A DNA stretch of 34,294 bases from Paracoccaceae bacterium (GTDB taxonomy: Bacteria; Pseudomonadota; Alphaproteobacteria; Rhodobacterales; Rhodobacteraceae), in contig JAGRDO010000038.1 of NCBI GenBank assembly GCA_020447005.1, positions 8,773-43,066 on the forward strand, in the 5' to 3' direction. Under the pieces are notes generated by a model. It made no database searches and was not told where the DNA came from. It worked only from the letters and a program-made list of their open reading frames with translations. Shown here one piece after another: positions 15,918-29,965 of this stretch (the first letter of the stretch is position 1; each line of letters opens with the position of its first letter). The position numbers and the translations under genes were made by a program.

Positions 15918-16541
15918 ATGAATCAAACGCTTAGGCAAAAGCAGAAGGCGTCGCGCCATGCTCGGATCCTGAAGGTGGCCCGCCGCCGCTTTCAGGCTGA
16001 AGGCTATTCCAATGTAACGATCGAGGAGATCGCGCGCGAATCCGAACTGTCGCCGGCCACCGTCTACAATTACTTCAACAGCAAGGTCGGGATCCTGCTT
16101 GCCCTTGTCGGTGAGAGCGACGAAATTCTTCTGGCCGAGCTTGACGCGATGTTCGCCGCGCATCGCGGCAGCCTGTCGTCGGCAATTCTGGACTTCGGCC
16201 GCACGCTGCGGCGGCACGCGATGTCCTACCTGCAAAAACCGACATGGCGAGAGGTGCTGTCGGCCTCCATTCAGGACGGCAGCGGTGAGTTCGGCCGAAC
16301 CTACACGGCGCTCGACCGCGTCATCATCGGCAAGATCGCCGACAAGATCCGCTCCATGCAGCGGCAAGATCAGGTTTCGGCGGCGGTCAATGCCGACGAC
16401 CTCGCCGATTGCCTGTTCTCACTCCAGAATATCCGGTTCTTCCAGTTCATCGCCGACGATGCCGTCAGCCTTGAAATGGCCGACGATGCCCTGCGCCGCG
16501 ATCTTGATCAACTGGAACACCTGTTCCGGCCGACCGACTGA
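15918..16541 (+). CDS. TetR/AcrR family transcriptional regulator
   Basis: A 207-residue TetR-type repressor. The N-terminal helix-turn-helix spans about residues 14-60: ILKVARRRFQAEGYSNVTIEEIARESELSPATVYNYFNSK, with the recognition helix in SPATVYNYF. The rest is the all-helical ligand-binding and dimerisation part, which is not conserved enough to name a ligand. The gene is divergent from the binding-protein gene of the importer operon with 119 bases between starts. Inverted repeats overlap both predicted promoters, which supports local control of the operon and perhaps of itself. A substrate or intermediate of the operon as inducer is inference. The 252 bases between its stop and pgm contain no gene and no convincing terminator. 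Confidence 0.93.
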   Translation: MNQTLRQKQKASRHARILKVARRRFQAEGYSNVTIEEIARESELSPATVYNYFNSKVGILLALVGESDEILLAELDAMFAAHRGSLSSAILDFGRTLRRHAMSYLQKPTWREVLSASIQDGSGEFGRTYTALDRVIIGKIADKIRSMQRQDQVSAAVNADDLADCLFSLQNIRFFQFIADDAVSLEMADDALRRDLDQLEHLFRPTD

Positions 16542-16793
16542 ACCGATCCAAGTCAGGCTGAGATTCGCGGCCCGCCGATGCGCCTCCGGGTTTGCCTCTC
16601 TGACCCGTCAATCCGGTTGTTCAGACGCTGGTGCGCCCGATGATCGGCGCCGGGGGGCCTTCGGGGGGCAGGTCACCCGGGTTGATCGGGTCCCGTCGTT
16701 CACAGACCGCGCGCGCATGGATACAGGCCGATCATTCCCTTCCCGAAGCAGGGCAAGGGGCCTGGATGTGTCTACTTCCCGCAAAGCCTCTTT

Positions 16794-20426
<3,633 letters not shown>

Positions 20427-20430
<4 letters not shown>

Positions 20431-22526
20431 ACCGCTTCTCCGCAAGGGACGAGTGACAGCAGGAGGATCGCGCTATCGCTTACGATCAGCCCGCCCTCAG
20501 GCAGCGGGCGGCGCGCCAGCGGAGCGTCGGAAGCCGTGTCCAGTTCCAGCACCCAGCATTGGCCCGCGGGTGCCGGGGGCACGACAACCGGCAGACTTTT
20601 TTCAGCGCGGTTAAAGACAAGGAAAACCGTGTCGTCACTTGGTTCGGCCGGTGCGGATTCTGCCGATCCCCGCAAAATCAGCGCGAAGGACGAAAGGTCA
20701 GGGTCGCGCCATTCGAGTTTAACATCCTCGAAGTCCAGCCATTCGACATCAGGCGTGCCGTCAACTTCGCGCCTTGCGCCGTGCAGGAAGCGGGTCTGTC
20801 GCAGACTGGGATGCGCGCGGCGCAGCACCGACAAACCCTTCACGAAATCCAACAGATCGGTGTCGGCGCGATCCCAGTTGACCCAGCCGACCGCGTTATC
20901 CTGACAATAGGCGTTGTTGTTGCCGTTCTGACTGTTGCCGATTTCATCTCCGGCAAGCAGCATCGGGGTGCCCTGGGACAGAAAGACCGTGGCCAGCAGA
21001 TTCCGCTGGCGGCGGGCGCGGCGGGCGAGGATGCCCGGGTCATCCGTAGGACCTTCGGTTCCGCCATTGTCGCTGAAATTGGCGTGGTGACCATCGTGGC
21101 CCCCTTCGCCATTCGCTTCGTTGTGACGCAGATTGTAGCGGGTCACATCGGCGAGCGTAAATCCGTCATGGGCACTGACGAAATTCACCGATGACCACGC
21201 CCGCCGCCCGGCATTGTCAAAGTGCCCCGCCGATCCCAGAAGGCATGCTGCCAGATCCTGGGCACTATGTTCGGCCCCCATCCAGAACCTTCTGTCGGCA
21301 TCGCGGAACCGGTCGTTCCATTCGCGGAACTCGGGCGGAAATTGCCCGAGCTGATATCCACCCGGCCCGATATCCCAAGGCTCGGCGATCAGCCGCACAT
21401 TGCTCAGAACCGGGTCCTGTCGCAGGGCATCGAAAAACCCCCCGTTCGGGTCGAACCCGTGGTTTTCACGCCCGAGCGTCGATGCAAGGTCGAAACGGAA
21501 CCCATCCACACCCATGACCTCGACCCAGTACCGCAAGCTGTCAAGGATCATCCGCAGCACATAGGGGTGCGCCGCGTTGAAGGTATTTCCGCAGCCGGTG
21601 TCATTCACGTAGTAGCGCGGCTGGCCCTCGATCAGACGATAGTATGAGGCGTTGTCGATACCTCGAAAGCTGAGGGTCCGGCCCAGATGGTCGCCTTCGG
21701 CCGTGTGGTTATAGACCACATCCAGAATGACCTCGATCCCGGCATCGTGAAATCGCCGCACCATGGCACGAAAGCCCTCGCGCCCGGCAGGGCCGCGATA
21801 GCGCGGCTCGGGGACGAAAAACCCGATGGTGTTGTAGCCCCAATAGTTCTTCAGCCCCTTCTGGATCAGGAAACTGTCGTCGACGAAGCCATGAACCGGC
21901 AGAAGTTCGATCGCAGTAACTCCAAGGCCTTGCAGATGATCCAGTATCGCGTCAGAGGCCAACCCCTCGTAGGTGCCCCGCAGGTGTTCGGCCACGCCAA
22001 GGTGTTCCTTCGTCAGGCCTTTCGCATGCGCTTCATAGATAAACAGCTCGTCCAGGGATCGGCGCGGCCTTTCGGCTTCGGGGACAAGTGCCTCTGGGGC
22101 GATCACCACCGATCTTGGGACATAAGGTGCGCTGTCGCGCGAACTGAAGGACAGATCGCCACGCGGATCCGCTTCGTCATAGCCCAAAAGGTCCGTGTGA
22201 TCGGTGAATGTGCCGCAAAACTCGCGTGCATAGGGGTCAAGCAGCAACTTGTTCGGGTTGAACCTGTGACCATTTTCAGGCGCATATGGGCCGTGCACCC
22301 GGTAACCGTACCGCGTGCCCGGCCCGGCCCCTTGCAGATAGCCATGCCAGACCGGCCCGGTGCGTTCGGGAAGCACCAGTCGCCCGGTTTCCGACCCGCT
22401 CGTATCAGAGAAAAGGCACAGCTCGACCTTCTCGGCGTTCGCGGAGAACAGCGCAAAGTTGGTGCCCTCACCGTCAAAATGCGCGCCAAGCCGTCTTGGC
22501 GACCCTTGTTTCAACGTTTTGGTCAT
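20427..22526 (-). CDS. glgX: Glycogen debranching enzyme GlgX
   Basis: A 699-residue GH13 enzyme (isoamylase-like) that hydrolyses alpha-1,6 branches on phosphorylase-trimmed glycogen. An N-terminal CBM48-like beta domain (about 10-110, with GTNFALFSANAEKVELCLF) precedes the barrel. Catalytic residues: nucleophile D346 in GFRFDLAS, acid E382 in IAEPWDIG, and H453-D454 in VSAHDGFTL; VVYNHTAEGD (271-280) is conserved region I. Length is near that of typical GlgX proteins. Its start overlaps the glgA stop as ATGA and its stop overlaps malQ in the same way, so the three are translationally coupled. Confidence 0.96.
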
Positions 22527-23983
22527 GCCGGGGCTTTTCGCTGCCTCGCCTCATCAAGCAAGGTTTGGAACACGGCGCGATAGGCATCGGCGGACGCGTC
22601 CCATCCGACAGGGTGGCGCATGGCGTTGCGCATTACTGCGGTCCACGCCTTTCGGTCGAGGAAAAGGTTGCAGGCGCGGTCGATCGTGTCTGCCAGCGCT
22701 TCGGCGGTCGTCGGGGCGAACTGAAACCCCGTGGCGCAACCCGATTTCATCGCCGCGTCGGATGCGTCGATCACCGTATCCGCCAGACCGCCCGTCCGCG
22801 CGACGACCGGCAAGGTCCCGTAACGAAGCCCGTAAAGCTGGGTCAGCCCGCAGGGTTCGAATCGCGATGGCACAATGATCGCGTCTGATCCCGCCTGCAT
22901 CAAATGTGACAGGCGTTCATCGTAACCGATGATGGTGCCCACAATGCCGGGATGCTGGGCGGAGGCGCGCCTGAATGCGTCCTCCAACCCCTTGTCCCCG
23001 GTTCCAAGCAGTGCCAGACGCGCGCCGCGCGACACCAGGGTTGGAAGAGCCTGAAGCAACAGGTCCAGCCCCTTCTGCTCGGTCAACCGGCTGATCACAC
23101 AGAAGAGCGGCGCATCAACGGCCGGCGTCAACGCAAAGCGCTTTTCAAGCGCCGTACGGCTGGCCGATTTGCGGTTGAGCGCGCGCGCGGAATAGTTTTC
23201 AGGAATATCAGGGTCGGTTTCCGGGTTCCAAACATCCAGATCGATCCCGTTGAGGATGCCGATCAGGTCCGTCTTGCGCGATTGCAAAAGGCCCTCCATC
23301 CCCATGCCGAACTCATTTGACAGCAATTCCCGTGCATAGGTCGGGCTGACGGTCGTTACCCGGTTCGACGCAACGATACCGGCCTTCATCGTGCTGATCT
23401 TGCCCCAGAATTCATAACCGCTGACCGAATATCCCTTGGGGTCGAGGTTCAGGGGCCCGATCAGATCGCTTCCGAACACACCCTGAAACGCGATGTTGTG
23501 GATCGTCATGACACAGGGCAGGCCGGAACCACGCTGACGAAGGTACCATGGCGCAAGGCCCGCCTGCCAGTCGTGGGCATGCAGGATGTCCGGAAACCAT
23601 CCGTCAAATCCGTCGATGGCAACACGCGCCGCCGCTTCGCTGAGTGCAGCGAAGCGTTGCGCATTATCCGCCCAGTCGCGCCCGGCTTCGTCAAGATAGA
23701 TCCCGCCGCCACGCTCGAACAGGTGCGGCGCGTCCAGCAACAACAGCGAGATCCCCTCTTCCTCGGCGGCGATCAGCGTCGCGGTGCCGCCTTGGATGCG
23801 GCCAAGGGGAATTTTCGCGGTTCCCTTTTCCGCGACGCCGCGCAATGCCGGATAACACGGAAGGATGACACGGGCCTCGACGCCTTTTCCTGCCAAAGCC
23901 TTCGGCAGGGCGCCGACAACGTCGGCAAGCCCGCCTGTCTTGACGAATGGCGCGCATTCGGACGCGACGAGAAGGACCCTCAT
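22523..23983 (-). CDS. glgA: Glycogen synthase (ADP-glucose)
   Basis: A 486-residue GT5 glycosyltransferase that extends alpha-1,4 glucan with ADP-glucose from GlgC. The N-terminal KTGGLADVVGALP (K15 onward) is the ADP-glucose loop; the HDWQAGL region follows, and ISRLTEQKGLDLLLQAL plus PSRFEPCGLTQLYGLRYGT mark the C-terminal Rossmann domain with the conserved Glu of the retaining mechanism. Length matches bacterial GlgA (about 480). The start lies one base after the glgC stop, and its stop overlaps glgX. Confidence 0.97.
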   Translation of the reverse strand: MRVLLVASECAPFVKTGGLADVVGALPKALAGKGVEARVILPCYPALRGVAEKGTAKIPLGRIQGGTATLIAAEEEGISLLLLDAPHLFERGGGIYLDEAGRDWADNAQRFAALSEAAARVAIDGFDGWFPDILHAHDWQAGLAPWYLRQRGSGLPCVMTIHNIAFQGVFGSDLIGPLNLDPKGYSVSGYEFWGKISTMKAGIVASNRVTTVSPTYARELLSNEFGMGMEGLLQSRKTDLIGILNGIDLDVWNPETDPDIPENYSARALNRKSASRTALEKRFALTPAVDAPLFCVISRLTEQKGLDLLLQALPTLVSRGARLALLGTGDKGLEDAFRRASAQHPGIVGTIIGYDERLSHLMQAGSDAIIVPSRFEPCGLTQLYGLRYGTLPVVARTGGLADTVIDASDAAMKSGCATGFQFAPTTAEALADTIDRACNLFLDRKAWTAVMRNAMRHPVGWDASADAYRAVFQTLLDEARQRKAPA

Positions 23984-23984
23984 G

Positions 23985-25247
23985 TCACTGGCCCAACCGG
24001 TCGATCATGTCCTGAGTGATAAGGCAGACACCGTTTTCAGTGCGTCGGAAACGCTTGGCATCAAGGATCGGATCCTCACCGACCACCAGCCCTTGCGGGA
24101 TCTGGACGCCGCGATCGATCACGACGTTGCTCAGACGTGCATTCCGGCCGATATCCACATAGGGCAGCGCAACGACCCCTTCGAGATGCGAGAATGAGTT
24201 GCAGCGCACCCCTGTGAACATCAGACAGCGATAAAGGCTGGACCCTGATATGATGCAGCCACCTGAAACCATTGACGAAATTGCCTGCCCGCGCCGCCCT
24301 TCCTCATTATGGATGAACTTGGCGGGCGGCGTCAGTTCCTGATAGGTCCAGATCGGCCATTCTGTCGCATAGATATCGAGTTCGGGTTCAAATTCGGTCA
24401 AGTCGATATTGGCCTGCCAGAACGCATCCACCGTCCCCACATCACGCCAATAGGGTTTCTTCTCCAGACCGCTGGTGACACATGACCGGCTGAACGGATG
24501 CGCCATCGCCAATCCTTCGCGGACCAGTTTTGGAATGATGTCCTTGCCGAAATCGCGGCTTGAATTCGGATCGGCGGCATCTTCGCGCAGCAACTTGAAG
24601 AGGAACTGGGTCTCAAAGACATAAATCCCCATACTGCAAAGCGCCTGGGTCGGATCGCCCGGCATCGCAGGCGGGTTTTCGGGCTTTTCGACAAAATCGA
24701 TGATCCGGTCGTTCTCGTCGATGGCCATCACGCCAAATCCCTTGGCTTCTTCCAGCGACGCCGCGATACATCCAACGGTCACATCGGCGCCCGAATTGAC
24801 ATGTTGCGCAAGCATCACCGAATAGTCCTGCTTGTAAATGTGGTCACCCGCCAGGATCACCATGTATTTCGGCGCATAGCTTTCGATAATGTCGATGTTC
24901 TGAAAGATCGCGTCGGCGGTCCCGAGATACCAGTTCTCTTCGTTCACGCGCTGCGAAGCGGGCAGGATGTCGAGCGACTCGTTGCGCTCGGGCCGGAAAA
25001 AGCTCCAGCCGCGATGCAAATGGCGGATCAGGCTGTGCGCCTTATACTGCGTGGCCACGCCAATGCGCCGGATGCCGGAGTTCATGGAATTCGACAGGGC
25101 AAAATCGATGATCCGCGTCTTGCCGCCAAAGAAAACTGCCGGTTTCGCACGGCGATCGGTCAGCTCCTTTAGGCGGCTGCCGCGCCCACCGGCCAGTACA
25201 AAAGCCATCGACTGACGGGCGAGGCTCCGTTGATCCTGCTTTGACAT
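23985..25247 (-). CDS. glgC: Glucose-1-phosphate adenylyltransferase
   Basis: A 420-residue ADP-glucose pyrophosphorylase, the committed and allosterically controlled step of bacterial glycogen synthesis. The N-terminal nucleotidyltransferase loop is [32 protein letters not shown] holds the metal-binding Asp, FVEKPENP the Glc-1-P Lys, and [18 protein letters not shown] the substrate loop. The C-terminal part (from about 300) is the left-handed beta-helix that mediates tetramer formation and regulation. Work on Rhodobacter enzymes shows activation by fructose phosphates; this protein is probably similar, by inference. The start has GGGAGG about eight bases upstream, among the strongest ribosome-binding sites of the operon. 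Confidence 0.97.
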   Translation of the reverse strand: MSKQDQRSLARQSMAFVLAGGRGSRLKELTDRRAKPAVFFGGKTRIIDFALSNSMNSGIRRIGVATQYKAHSLIRHLHRGWSFFRPERNESLDILPASQRVNEENWYLGTADAIFQNIDIIESYAPKYMVILAGDHIYKQDYSVMLAQHVNSGADVTVGCIAASLEEAKGFGVMAIDENDRIIDFVEKPENPPAMPGDPTQALCSMGIYVFETQFLFKLLREDAADPNSSRDFGKDIIPKLVREGLAMAHPFSRSCVTSGLEKKPYWRDVGTVDAFWQANIDLTEFEPELDIYATEWPIWTYQELTPPAKFIHNEEGRRGQAISSMVSGGCIISGSSLYRCLMFTGVRCNSFSHLEGVVALPYVDIGRNARLSNVVIDRGVQIPQGLVVGEDPILDAKRFRRTENGVCLITQDMIDRLGQ

Positions 25248-25274
25248 CTATTTCCTCCCATGTGGAAATGTTTC

Positions 25275-27476
25275 TCAGACCCCTGCGGCTTCCAGTTCAA
25301 AAAACAGCGTCGTCAGCGGCGGAAGGGTCACGACAATCGAATGCGGTTGACCGGCCGCCGCGACATCCTCGCTGGCGACACCACCCAGATTGCCCGTACC
25401 GCTGCCGGCATATTCCGCCGCATTGGTGTTCAGGCGCTCTGCCCAGCGCCCCGATGCGGGAACGCCCAGGCGAATAGCGGAGCGTTCCACCGGTGTGAAA
25501 TTGCTGACCACCAGCATCGGCCGGGCCCCGGCCTTGCCACGACGCAGCCAGGCAAAAACGGATTCGTCCGCATTGGACAAAAGCCATTCGAACCCTTCCG
25601 GCCTGCTGTCCAGTTCATAAAGCGCTGGCGCCGAAGCATAGAGCATGTTCAGGTCACGGACGAGGTTTTGCACCCCTTTGTGCAGATCGGTATCGAGCAG
25701 GTGCCAGTCGAGGCTGGAGTCATGGTTCCACTCTCGCCCCTGGGCGAATTCCGATCCCATGAACAGAAGCTTTTTCCCCGGATGCCCCCACATGAAACCG
25801 TAGTAGGCGCGCAGATTGGCGAATTTATCTGCCCCTTGGCCCGGCATGCGGTCGAGCATCGATCCTTTGCCGTGCACCACCTCGTCATGGCTGAGCGGCA
25901 GGACGAAGTTTTCGGAGAACGCATAGTGCAGCCCGAATTCGATCTTGCCGTGATGGTATTTGCGATGCACGGGATCTTCGCGGATGTAGGACAAAGTGTC
26001 GTTCATCCAACCCATATTCCACTTGAACCCGAAACCGAGACCGCCGGAATGCACGGGCGCGCTTACCCCCGGGAAGGCCGTGCTTTCTTCGGCGACGGTC
26101 ATCACGCCATCCATCTCGGCATAGACGAGCGCGTTCATGCGCTGCATGAAAGCGATCGCCTCAAGGTTTTCTCGCCCGCCGTGGATATTGGGCACCCATT
26201 CGCCTTCGCCGCGTGAATAGTCGCGATAAAGCATCGATGCCACGGCATCGACCCGCAGCCCGTCCACATGATGCTCTCGCATCCAGTAGATCGCATTGGC
26301 AATCAGAAAGTTCTGAACCTCTGCGCGGCCATAGTTGTAGACGAAAGTGCGCCAGTCGGGATGCCAGCCTTCCTTGGGGTCGGCATGCTCGTAAAGCGCT
26401 GTACCGTCGAAGCGGCCAAGCCCGTGCTGATCCTCGGGGAAATGGCCCGGCACCCAATCGATGATCAGCCCCAGTTCCGCCGCATGGCATGCATCGACGA
26501 AGGCCCGAAACTCATCCGCGGTCCCGTGACGGATCGTCGGAGCGTACAGCCCGATGGGCTGATATCCCCAGGACCCGTCAAACGGGTACTCTGATACCGG
26601 AAGCAGCTCGATATGGGTAAAACCCATCTCTTTGGCATAGCTGACCAGTTTCTGCGCATGTTCGGTATATGAGAGAGGTCGGTTTCCCTCTTCCGGGATG
26701 CGCCGCCATGACCCTAGATGCACTTCGTAGATCGACATCGGCCGGTCGATGCGCTGCCTTTCGCCGCGTGCCTTCATCCACGCTGCGTCTTGCCATTCAT
26801 ATTGGCCGAGATCGCGCACAACCGATGCGGTCTTCGGCGGATGTTCGGCACCAAAGCCGAAGGGGTCAGCCTTCTGCGGCAACAAATGCCCCTGCGCATC
26901 CAGAAGTTCGTATTTATAGGCCGCCCCTGCCCCGATACCGGGCAGAAAGATTTCCCAGACGCCGGTTCCGCCGCGTTTGCGCATGACAGCGCGCCGGCCA
27001 TCCCAGGAATTGAAGTCGCCGACGACCGACACACGTCGGGCATTCGGCGCCCAGACCGCAAAATGCGTGCCCCATGTGCCTTCATGGGTCATCACATGCG
27101 CGCCAAGCTTTTCCCAAAGACGCAAGTGCGAACCTTCGCCGATCAGATATTCGTCCAGCTCTCCGAGAACCGGGCCGAAGCGATAGGGATCGTCCGTTTC
27201 CCAGCGCTCCGCACCCCGGGTAAAACGAAGCCTGTAGGCGAAGCGGCGCTTGCGGCGCAGCTTGCCGTGAAACACGCCCGCCGCACCCTCGACCGGCGAA
27301 AGGGTTGCGGCGACGCGACCCGTTTCGGCATCGACAAGCTCGACTTTCCCGGCGTCGGGATGGAAGGCCGTCGCCGTCAGCTTCCCCTCCATCTCGTGCA
27401 ATCCAAGCACGGCGAACGGGTCGCCGTTATTGCCGGTGCTGAGAACTTGAAGTGCGGTCCGGCGGTCTGTGTCCAT
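25275..27476 (-). CDS. glgB: 1,4-alpha-glucan branching enzyme
   Basis: A 733-residue GH13 enzyme that cuts alpha-1,4 chains and rejoins them as alpha-1,6 branches. Two N-terminal beta domains (about 1-110 and 115-225, the second CBM48 with THFAVWAPNARRVSVVGDFNSWDGR) precede the barrel. The catalytic residues are D410 in GLRVDAVASML, E463 in VAEESTAFPG, and the HD pair in LPLSHDEVVHGKGS. The usual length for the long form with an N1 domain is about 730. The ATG at 27476 is preferred over the GTG just before it because GGGGG lies seven bases upstream; both are within four bases of the glgP stop. It ends 27 bases before glgC, the widest gap in the operon. Confidence 0.97.
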   Translation of the reverse strand: MDTDRRTALQVLSTGNNGDPFAVLGLHEMEGKLTATAFHPDAGKVELVDAETGRVAATLSPVEGAAGVFHGKLRRKRRFAYRLRFTRGAERWETDDPYRFGPVLGELDEYLIGEGSHLRLWEKLGAHVMTHEGTWGTHFAVWAPNARRVSVVGDFNSWDGRRAVMRKRGGTGVWEIFLPGIGAGAAYKYELLDAQGHLLPQKADPFGFGAEHPPKTASVVRDLGQYEWQDAAWMKARGERQRIDRPMSIYEVHLGSWRRIPEEGNRPLSYTEHAQKLVSYAKEMGFTHIELLPVSEYPFDGSWGYQPIGLYAPTIRHGTADEFRAFVDACHAAELGLIIDWVPGHFPEDQHGLGRFDGTALYEHADPKEGWHPDWRTFVYNYGRAEVQNFLIANAIYWMREHHVDGLRVDAVASMLYRDYSRGEGEWVPNIHGGRENLEAIAFMQRMNALVYAEMDGVMTVAEESTAFPGVSAPVHSGGLGFGFKWNMGWMNDTLSYIREDPVHRKYHHGKIEFGLHYAFSENFVLPLSHDEVVHGKGSMLDRMPGQGADKFANLRAYYGFMWGHPGKKLLFMGSEFAQGREWNHDSSLDWHLLDTDLHKGVQNLVRDLNMLYASAPALYELDSRPEGFEWLLSNADESVFAWLRRGKAGARPMLVVSNFTPVERSAIRLGVPASGRWAERLNTNAAEYAGSGTGNLGGVASEDVAAAGQPHSIVVTLPPLTTLFFELEAAGV

Positions 27477-27479
27477 CAC

Positions 27480-29873
27480 CTAGCCCCCTGTTTTCTTCAG
27501 CAGCGAAGGGGCGTTCCAGATTTCGCTGGCATAGCCCCTGATCGTTCTGTCCGATGAGAACCACCCCGACCGCGCGGTATTCAGCGCGGCCTTTTCTGCC
27601 CAGCTTTTCGGATCGGCAAAGGCTGCGTCAACCCGGCGCTGTGTCGCAAAATAATCGTCGAAATCGCGGGTCACGAGGAAATAGTCATGCTCATACAACA
27701 GGCGGACAAGCCCCTGGTATCGTCCCCGGTCATCGGGCGAGAACACACCTTCGGCAATCTGGGCCAAGACACGGGCAAGCCGCGGGCTGGCCTCGATGGC
27801 CGCGCGCGAAAAGCCTTCCTGCTTGCGGCATTCGACAACCTCTTGCGCGGTCAGGCCGAAGAGAAAAAAGTTCTCGGCCCCGACATGTTCACGGATTTCG
27901 ACATTTGCACCGTCAAGTGTACCGATCGTCGGCGCGCCGTTCAGCGCAAACTTCATATTGCCGGTGCCCGACGCTTCCTTGCCCGCGGTTGAAATCTGCT
28001 CTGACAGGTCCGCCGCCGGGATCAGGACCTCGGCCATGGAAACGTTGTAATTCGGCGGATAGACGACCTTGAGCAGCCCGCCGGCGGCCGCGTCCTTATT
28101 GATGATGTTCGCGACATCGTTGATCAGGTGCACGATTTCCTTGGCCACCACATAGCCCGGCGCCGCCTTGCCGCCGAACACCTTCACGCGCGGTGTCCAG
28201 TTTCCACCGGGAGAGTCATGGATTTCGTTCCAATAGGCCACGGTCTCAAGGATGTTCAGAAGCTGGCGCTTGTATTCATGGATGCGTTTGATCTGCACGT
28301 CGAACATGGCTGAAGGATCAAGCGCCGGCCCGCCCCTTTCGATCAACCAGTTGGACATGCGCTCTTTGTTGGAACGCTTCGCCGCCGCAAAGGCATCGCG
28401 GAAGCCAGCATCTTCGACATGCGGCTCCAGGCCTTTGAGTTGTTCAAGATCGTCCACCCAACCTTTGCCAATTGTCTGGGTAATCAACGCGCGCAGCGGC
28501 GGATTGCAGCTGTAAAGCCAGCGGCGGGGCGTTACCCCGTTGGTCTGGTTGACGATCCGGTCGGGGTAGTCGCGATGCAGATCGGCAAAGACGGTTTTCT
28601 TGACCAGTTCGGTGTGCAACGCCGATACGCCGTTGACGCGATTGGCCATGATGAAGGCAAGCTCTCCCATCTTGACCCCGCGATCCTCGATGATGCGCAC
28701 GTTGCTGCTGGTTTTGGCAATGTGGTCGGCTTCAATCGCCTCGATGATCTGAAGATGCCGTGGAAGGATACGGCCAAACAGGCCGATATCCCACCGTTCC
28801 AGCGCCTCGGGCAGCAACGTATGGTTGGTGTAGGACAGACAGGCGCGGGCGATTTCCATCGCGTCGCCAAGCGCTACCCCTTCGATATCCACCAGAAGGC
28901 GGATCAACTCCGGCCCGGCGATCGCCGGGTGGGTGTCGTTAAGCTGTATCGCGACAAGGTCGGCCAGGTTTTCGACCTTGCGGCCTTCGGATTTGAAGCG
29001 CCGCAGGATGTCCTGCAGGGACGCCGAGGTAAAGAAATACTCCTGCTTGAGGCGCAGTTCCTTGCCGGCTTGGGTCGTGTCATCGGGATAGAGCACGCGC
29101 GAGATCGATCGCGCAAGCGCCTCGGGCACCACCGCGCCAACAAGGTCCCCGCGATTGAAGCTGCCAAGGTCGAACAGCACGGTCGGTTTGGCCGACCACA
29201 GCCGCAGAGTATTTGCCCAGCGCCCCGTCCAGCCGATGACCGGAGTGTCATAGGCTTTGGCGATCACCTGCTCTCCGGATCGCCAGTAACTGTCGTGCAC
29301 CTCGCCCCCGAAGCCGATTTCATAGGCAACCTCCGGGCGCTCGAACTCCCAGCTGTGGCGCTGGGTAAGCCAGCCTTCGGCGACCTCGACCTGACGGCCA
29401 TTCTCGAACCGCTGCTCAAAAAGACCATGCTCATAGCGGATCCCATAGCCGTAGGCCGGAATGCCCAATGTCGAAAGACTGTCCATGAAACAGGCCGCAA
29501 GGCGACCCAGCCCACCGTTACCAAGTGCCGCGTCGGGTTCGTCGGCAACAACTTCGTCATAGTCGAGGCCAAGCGCGCCTATTGCCGCGCGCGCTGCACT
29601 TTCAGCGCCGAGGTTGATGGCCACGTCCTCAAGCAGGCGGCCGATGAGAAATTCGAGCGAAAGATAATAGACCCGCTTGCCCGCCGCCTCATAGGTCTGA
29701 CGTGTCGATTCGAACCATGGCCCGACGACCAGATCGCGCAGCGAGAGGGACAAAGACATGCGCCAGTCATAACGGGTGGCGTGGGCAGAATCCTTGCCAA
29801 GCGACTTTTCCAGATGCTGCAGAATAGCCGATTTCAGAGTGACTGGATCGATCGAATGGGTGTTCAAGTTCAT
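27480..29873 (-). CDS. glgP: Glycogen/alpha-glucan phosphorylase
   Basis: A 797-residue GT35 phosphorylase that releases glucose 1-phosphate from glycogen chain ends using pyridoxal phosphate. Signatures: YYLSLEFLIGR and DAALGNGGLGRLAACFMDSL near the N-terminus, QLNDTHPAIAGPELIR, NQTNGVTPRRWL, VQIKRIHEYKRQLLN, and the cofactor site EASGTGNMKFALNGA with its Schiff-base Lys. Length is normal. It is the first gene of the operon, so a breakdown enzyme is transcribed before the synthetic ones. The ribosome-binding site is weak (GAAAGAG). A 604-base gene-free region with a C13 tract lies upstream. Confidence 0.97.
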   Translation of the reverse strand: MNLNTHSIDPVTLKSAILQHLEKSLGKDSAHATRYDWRMSLSLSLRDLVVGPWFESTRQTYEAAGKRVYYLSLEFLIGRLLEDVAINLGAESAARAAIGALGLDYDEVVADEPDAALGNGGLGRLAACFMDSLSTLGIPAYGYGIRYEHGLFEQRFENGRQVEVAEGWLTQRHSWEFERPEVAYEIGFGGEVHDSYWRSGEQVIAKAYDTPVIGWTGRWANTLRLWSAKPTVLFDLGSFNRGDLVGAVVPEALARSISRVLYPDDTTQAGKELRLKQEYFFTSASLQDILRRFKSEGRKVENLADLVAIQLNDTHPAIAGPELIRLLVDIEGVALGDAMEIARACLSYTNHTLLPEALERWDIGLFGRILPRHLQIIEAIEADHIAKTSSNVRIIEDRGVKMGELAFIMANRVNGVSALHTELVKKTVFADLHRDYPDRIVNQTNGVTPRRWLYSCNPPLRALITQTIGKGWVDDLEQLKGLEPHVEDAGFRDAFAAAKRSNKERMSNWLIERGGPALDPSAMFDVQIKRIHEYKRQLLNILETVAYWNEIHDSPGGNWTPRVKVFGGKAAPGYVVAKEIVHLINDVANIINKDAAAGGLLKVVYPPNYNVSMAEVLIPAADLSEQISTAGKEASGTGNMKFALNGAPTIGTLDGANVEIREHVGAENFFLFGLTAQEVVECRKQEGFSRAAIEASPRLARVLAQIAEGVFSPDDRGRYQGLVRLLYEHDYFLVTRDFDDYFATQRRVDAAFADPKSWAEKAALNTARSGWFSSDRTIRGYASEIWNAPSLLKKTGG

Positions 29874-29895
29874 TTCTCTTTCTTCATCGAAGTCT

Positions 29896-29906
29896 GTACC
29901 GGGTAC
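29896..29906. repeat. Inverted repeat in the glgP leader
   Basis: GTACC-G-GGTAC, five perfect pairs around one base, 23 bases upstream of the glgP start codon. It is a possible operator or the base of a small leader hairpin. Confidence 0.35.
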
Positions 29907-29965
29907 TGCCTGGCGTTCACGTAGGATACTTCACTGCGCGGATCCAAGCGCTCTCGTTACTATGT

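Noticed and set aside
8366-16541. Genomic island integrated at the tRNA-Thr gene
   Set aside because: The tRNA 3' end faces hemY, away from the importer operon, and no integrase gene or repeat of the tRNA 3' end was seen on the other side.
28419-29924. Long plus-strand open frame opposite glgP
   Set aside because: It is antisense to a complete, conserved phosphorylase, shows no recognisable motif and arises from GC-rich codon bias. The same holds for the long frames opposite malQ (18994-20415) and the nitrilase gene (30987-32816).
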